Assembly (NCBI GenBank): GCA_022393335.1 | Contig: JAJEKB010021013.1 | Location: 192,217 to 256,216 of the forward strand | DNA from: Macrotrachela quadricornifera | Lineage: Eukaryota > Rotifera > Eurotatoria > Philodinida > Philodinidae | Length of the DNA stretch: 64,000 bases | Direction: 5' to 3' | Shown: piece after piece, positions 60,030 through 64,000 of the stretch | How the letters are laid out: every line of letters starts with the position of its first letter | Numbering within the stretch: the first letter of the stretch is position 1 | Position numbers and translations under genes: made by a program | The notes under the pieces: model-generated | What the model saw: only the letters and a program-made list of their open reading frames with translations | The model's database searches: none | What the model was told of the DNA's origin: nothing

Positions 60030-61752
60030 CCGGGTGGCCCAAAAGTAAGTAAACAAAGAAATAGTTTTTTGATTTTTTTCTTCATATACCATGATATAGA
60101 TCTCATACTTATACCACATATACTACGTGATATAAGTGAAAGATATAGCATATGAACGATATCCAGATACACTATTTTATTCAAAAATGTTCAACTGCAA
60201 GATAATCAACAAAAAAAAACATGCCTAAGTTTCAACATAATTTTTCTTCAAAACTACAGAAAAAAGCAGTCAGAGATATTGTTCAATATGCTCTCCCTCC
60301 ATATCTTTACACAGTTGAAGTCTGTAAGGTACTGTTTGACAAGCTTTTCGACATAAATCAACTGGCAAGCTTTGCATTTCTTCAACAATAGCATCCTTAA
60401 GTGCTTGAAGATTTCGAGGTTTTCTCGCATACACATGATCTTTGATTACGCTCCATAGAAAAAAGTCTGTTGGAGTAAGATCCGGAGATCGCGCGGGCCA
60501 TTCAATTTCCCCACGCCGACCAATCCACCGATTACGAAAAGTTTTATCTAAGAAGTGTCGAACAAGTTGAGCATAATGAGCTGGAGCTCCATCATGCATG
60601 TAAAATATTTCTTGTAAATTCATTCGAGATTTAATAGCAGGAACAATTTCTTTCTTTAGCATTTCGAGATAACTATTTGCAGTAACGGAATCATGGAAGA
60701 AGAATGGTCCAATAAGACCTTCAGACCAAATGCCGCCCCATACAGTAATACCAGGAGCATTTATTTCTTGAGTAATAACTACGTGAGGATTTTCAACAGC
60801 GTAGTAGACACAATTATGTCGATTAACATACCCATTCAGCTTGAAAGTCGCTTCATCAGTCCAAAGTATTCGATTGGGAAACGAAGAATCATCAGCAACT
60901 AACTGTAGAAAGACATCAGCAAATTCACAGCGCCTGTCGGGATCGTCTTCGCTTAAAGCATGCAGTAACTGAGGACGATATGGTTTTAATCCGAGCTCTT
61001 TCATCATTCGTTGAAGACTGGTTCTAGATAGATTTAGTTCCAAAGAACCTCTTCTTGTTGAAGTTTCAGGATTTTCTTCGAAAGCAGCACGAACGCGTTC
61101 TCTGTTTTCGTCGGTGCTAACAGATCTAGGTCGTCCGGATCTAGGTTCATCCTCGATAGTTTCGCTTTCATCGAACTTTCGTGCAATAGTCAAAATAGTC
61201 TTTCGTGTTGGAGGAGATCGATCATAATGTGCTTCGAATTGACGAGCAACTTCGGCGGCATTCTCGTACTTAGCATACCACTTTACGACATTGATTCTTT
61301 CGGACGAGGATAATCGAAAACTTGCACTCATCGTTGAAAAAATCTGAAAATAACACTCTTAAAAATACACATAACAGACGGCACAAAGAGAATCGAAAAT
61401 ACCCAAAATAAAATTTTAAATAAGATTATAAATGGGGCGATGTACGAGAAAACCGTACGTGTTATTATCTAGCAGATGTCACTACTAACAGGTAAAAGCA
61501 CTACCAGAAGAAGTAGAACAAAATGTGTTATGACAGCCAAAACTTTAACTGTCACACATGATTAATTTTCTGTTAGTAATCTTGCAGTTGAACATTTTTG
61601 AATAAACTAATGCATCTGGATATCGTTCATATGCTATATCTTTCACTTATATCACGTAGTATATGTGGTATAAGTATGAGATCTATATCATGGTATATGA
61701 AGAAAAAAATCAAAAAACTATTTCTTTGTTTACTTACTTTTGGGCCACCCGG
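60030..61752 (-). mobile_element. Complete mariner-type (Tc1/mariner, DD41D) transposon
   Basis: Flanked by TA on both sides (60028-60029 and 61753-61754). Terminal inverted repeats are about 174 bp (60030-60203 and 61579-61752), beginning ccgggtggcccaaaagtaag; by eye they differ at only three positions, all near the inner end. Total length 1723 bp, with one uninterrupted transposase gene on the minus strand. Everything expected for mobility is present. Confidence 0.92.
60270..61331 (-). CDS. Mariner-family transposase, intact
   Basis: 353 residues, no introns or stops. The N-terminal part (residues ~8-110) has two helix-turn-helix-like segments with the GRP motif DEPRSGRPRS between them. 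The catalytic domain has ILWTDEATF (first Asp), MHDGAPAHY (second Asp) and WPARSPDLTPTDFFLW; counting residues between the second and third Asp (TPTD) gives 41, i.e. DD41D, longer than the 34 of classical mariner. It cuts and pastes the element at TA sites in the nucleus. The gene lies between the long TIRs of 60030-61752. Likely functional, since the TIRs are almost identical and the frame is intact. Alternative subfamily assignment would need a tree. Confidence 0.92.
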   Translation of the reverse strand: MSASFRLSSSERINVVKWYAKYENAAEVARQFEAHYDRSPPTRKTILTIARKFDESETIEDEPRSGRPRSVSTDENRERVRAAFEENPETSTRRGSLELNLSRTSLQRMMKELGLKPYRPQLLHALSEDDPDRRCEFADVFLQLVADDSSFPNRILWTDEATFKLNGYVNRHNCVYYAVENPHVVITQEINAPGITVWGGIWSEGLIGPFFFHDSVTANSYLEMLKKEIVPAIKSRMNLQEIFYMHDGAPAHYAQLVRHFLDKTFRNRWIGRRGEIEWPARSPDLTPTDFFLWSVIKDHVYARKPRNLQALKDAIVEEMQSLPVDLCRKACQTVPYRLQLCKDMEGEHIEQYL

Positions 61753-64000
61753 TATATAGATTTTTATGAAAGTTTGTATCAATATTCAAATCATCATAAA
61801 CAACCGAAAGAAAAATATCATAAATGGTCACTCTCTAACAAAAAAAACACAAAAGCTCAAGTCTCTTTCTTTTGTCAATATCAACATCGATAACAAAGAT
61901 ATAATAAAAAATAGCTTCTGTGTACAAGAAAGTGCGTAATAAAATCAAGGTCGATGATCAGTTAAAGACAGTATCAATTTAAAAAAAAATAACTTTCAAG
62001 CTTCATTAAATAACTTTTCAATCGACATCATGACCTTATATATAGAAAGAAATGTGTAATAATTCATATACAATATTAATGGTTTAAAATAGAAAAAATG
62101 CTGAAATATCAAAATTATTGTACGGAGAAGTGCAATCAGTTAACCATTTCCTAAAACATGAGGATATCGTGCGATTTTCTTGAGATATTGCTCAAATCCA
62201 CAAATTTTGTGTAGTAAATTTAAGATAGAACGCTACTACCCATTTATAGGTTTTAAGAGGAAAATGCTCAATCTTTGATGGAACATTGCTTTACTGTCAA
62301 AAATTTTATATAATTATTGATTTTGACTTAAATGAAAATATGTTTGAAATAATTACAATGATGGTAACTATTGAAGAATATTTGATGATGATAATGATAT
62401 CGACGAAAATAATCATGTATTTAATGAGAGTTATTCATGAATATAGATTAAACCTGTGACAGTTTTCCATCACAGAACGGAACTGCTCTTGATCACCAGT
62501 TCTTTTAAAAAAAAACAGTTTTTGAAATTATGAGCTGTCAAAGGTCTAATATAGATTACTGATATATTATTATCATAAGCTGAGATTGGGATAAACAAAA
62601 GTAAAATAGAAAATGACTAATATTTAATTGAGCAGTAGAATAATCTAACTGAGCCATAAAATGATTAAAATGAACAATATTGAAATTGAGCAGTAATTTA
62701 TTTAATTTGAACGTAAATTCTATATAAAAAAATAGCATAGGTTTATCAACGTTATAGTTTTGTTCTCTCTTATCATGTTATATAGAATACATATATAGAA
62801 CATAGATGTATCTAATCTTTTTTTTTCTTTTCTTTCTTTCGAGGGATTTTCTAATTATTCCCTTAACCTGGTATTTTCCGTATCGCTTTAGTTTTTTCGA
62901 TGTTTTCTTCGATTTTTTTTATCGTATCCACATATATAACATAGGCGTTTGGAAAATAAATAAAATTTTCAAATATAATTTATTAATACAAATGGCTTAA
63001 TTTCAACGGATGGAGCAGTATAATTCTGGCAGTCGAAGTGACAATGGTATGGAATTGGAATTTTCTGCCAATTAAGAAAAAGTTAAAATAAAACGCTCAA
63101 GAAGAAAATGGGTGCCAATATATACGTTCACAACAAAGATGACGCTATTAATAAAATAAGGATTGATGATATACGGAGTAAAACTCATACAAATACAATC
63201 GATGAAGGTAGAAAAAGTTTATTACAGATGCAATCATATATGAAAATTCCAGATTCAACTCATTTGACACATACAAATCTGTCTGCTTCAACATATGATA
63301 CCTCTGTTTGACCAAAAATGCTGACGAACAGAAAAATGGTACTTACACTTACATACTGCAAAGCTCCACCAGAGGCAGAAAATGTAGCAATTGGTACAAA
63401 AAGAAAGGGATAAATCATCTAAAGCCAAAAAAGCTTTGGTCACACAGCCATTTTTTGTTGCTCAAATATGAATTTATTACTGTAATTTAATGAATTATTT
63501 ATCATCCATTTCATAAAATAAAATTGCTCAAAAAACATTTTTAATTACTCAACAAGTTATTGCTCACTTCCATTTTTTAATTATTCAAATAAATACTAGC
63601 CATAGAAAAACAAGATTTTTCTGTCTAAATAAAATGGACTGTTGAGTTTTGCACAGTAAGAATAATGGTTACAACTGCCATCAATGATAATATGGCATAA
63701 TTAATGTATATGGGATAGACAAAATTGAACTTTAGGCAGAATTCGTTTTTTTATCAGGCGCAAAATTACGAATTAATTTGTATTCTTTTATAAATACAGT
63801 TATTATTTATAGTTGACATGAAAATTTATTTAAGTTCGGGACGTGCGAAATATTGGACAAAAAAATTTTACCATGAAAAAAATTCAATAAACAGTTTGAA
63901 ATAATTTATTTGATCGGAAGTTCACAAAACAAAGTTTTGTTAGACACAATAAACAAACCATATCAATGTACAGATAGTTTTCGTTATGTTTTAATAATAG
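61753..64000. other. Intergenic, no gene seen
   Basis: AT-rich sequence to the window edge. The open frame at 63108-63311 (start MGANIYVHNKDD) has an ordinary-looking composition but no recognisable domain, and is followed by a second frame in a different phase; it may be an exon fragment of an unknown gene, unsupported. A repeated motif 'attgctcaa / attaatt-ctca' occurs around 63515-63580. Confidence 0.35.

Noticed and set aside
63108..63311. 67-codon frame near the window end
   Set aside because: Balanced composition and an ATG, but no domain, no splice-site support and no homologous copy in the window.

Overview
This window is eukaryotic, AT-rich DNA that most resembles a bdelloid rotifer genome. 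That is inference from gene content; no marker gene proves it. Supporting signs are short GT-AG introns in animal-type genes (an M60/TCAF-like metallopeptidase, a secreted Cu/Zn superoxide dismutase, an ionotropic glutamate receptor, a Ly6-like protein), a bacterial-type nonribosomal peptide synthetase (NRPS) without introns, a decayed kinesin-light-chain-type TPR gene, and a high density of diverse, mostly dead DNA transposons and foldback elements. Horizontally acquired NRPS genes are a known feature of bdelloids.

Layout. 3-4037 (+): eight-exon M60/TCAF-like gene. 4.8-6.8 kb: 2-kb inverted-repeat element with internal tandem repeats. 10.9-15.7 kb: two divergent paralogous genes for secreted Cys-rich ephrin-receptor-like repeat proteins, an inverted duplication that includes their upstream regions. 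15.8-23.1 kb: transposon graveyard (5'-truncated non-LTR retrotransposon with poly(A), degenerate Tc1/mariner, 3.7-kb hAT with TIRs). 23.8-27.9 kb (-): single-module NRPS (C-A-T-TE) broken by one frameshift and one in-frame TGA. 30.5-36.7 kb: cluster of foldback and MITE elements, including a TTAA-flanked element nested in a pogo/Tigger-like element. 38.2-39.2 kb (+): intronless protein joining an exact-length 76-residue ubiquitin-like domain to a PARP-like ADP-ribosyltransferase domain. 43.5-46.4 kb (+): extracellular superoxide dismutase (4 exons), then an intronless FAD amine oxidase, then a TPR relic. 50.2-54.2 kb (-): complete two-exon ionotropic glutamate receptor. 59.3-59.9 kb (-): three-exon Ly6/uPAR-type GPI-anchored protein. 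60.0-61.75 kb: apparently intact mariner-type element (DD41D) with 174-bp, almost identical TIRs.

How the genes relate. There is no operon-like organisation. The genes are scattered between mobile elements, and the physical proximity of SOD and amine oxidase (a peroxide-producing enzyme family) is only suggestive. The most unusual items are the ubiquitin-ADP-ribosyltransferase fusion with a visible H-Y-E triad, the broken animal-resident NRPS with a replaced condensation-domain histidine, and the young mariner. Exon limits were read by eye from splice sites and reading-frame continuity. No database search was run.
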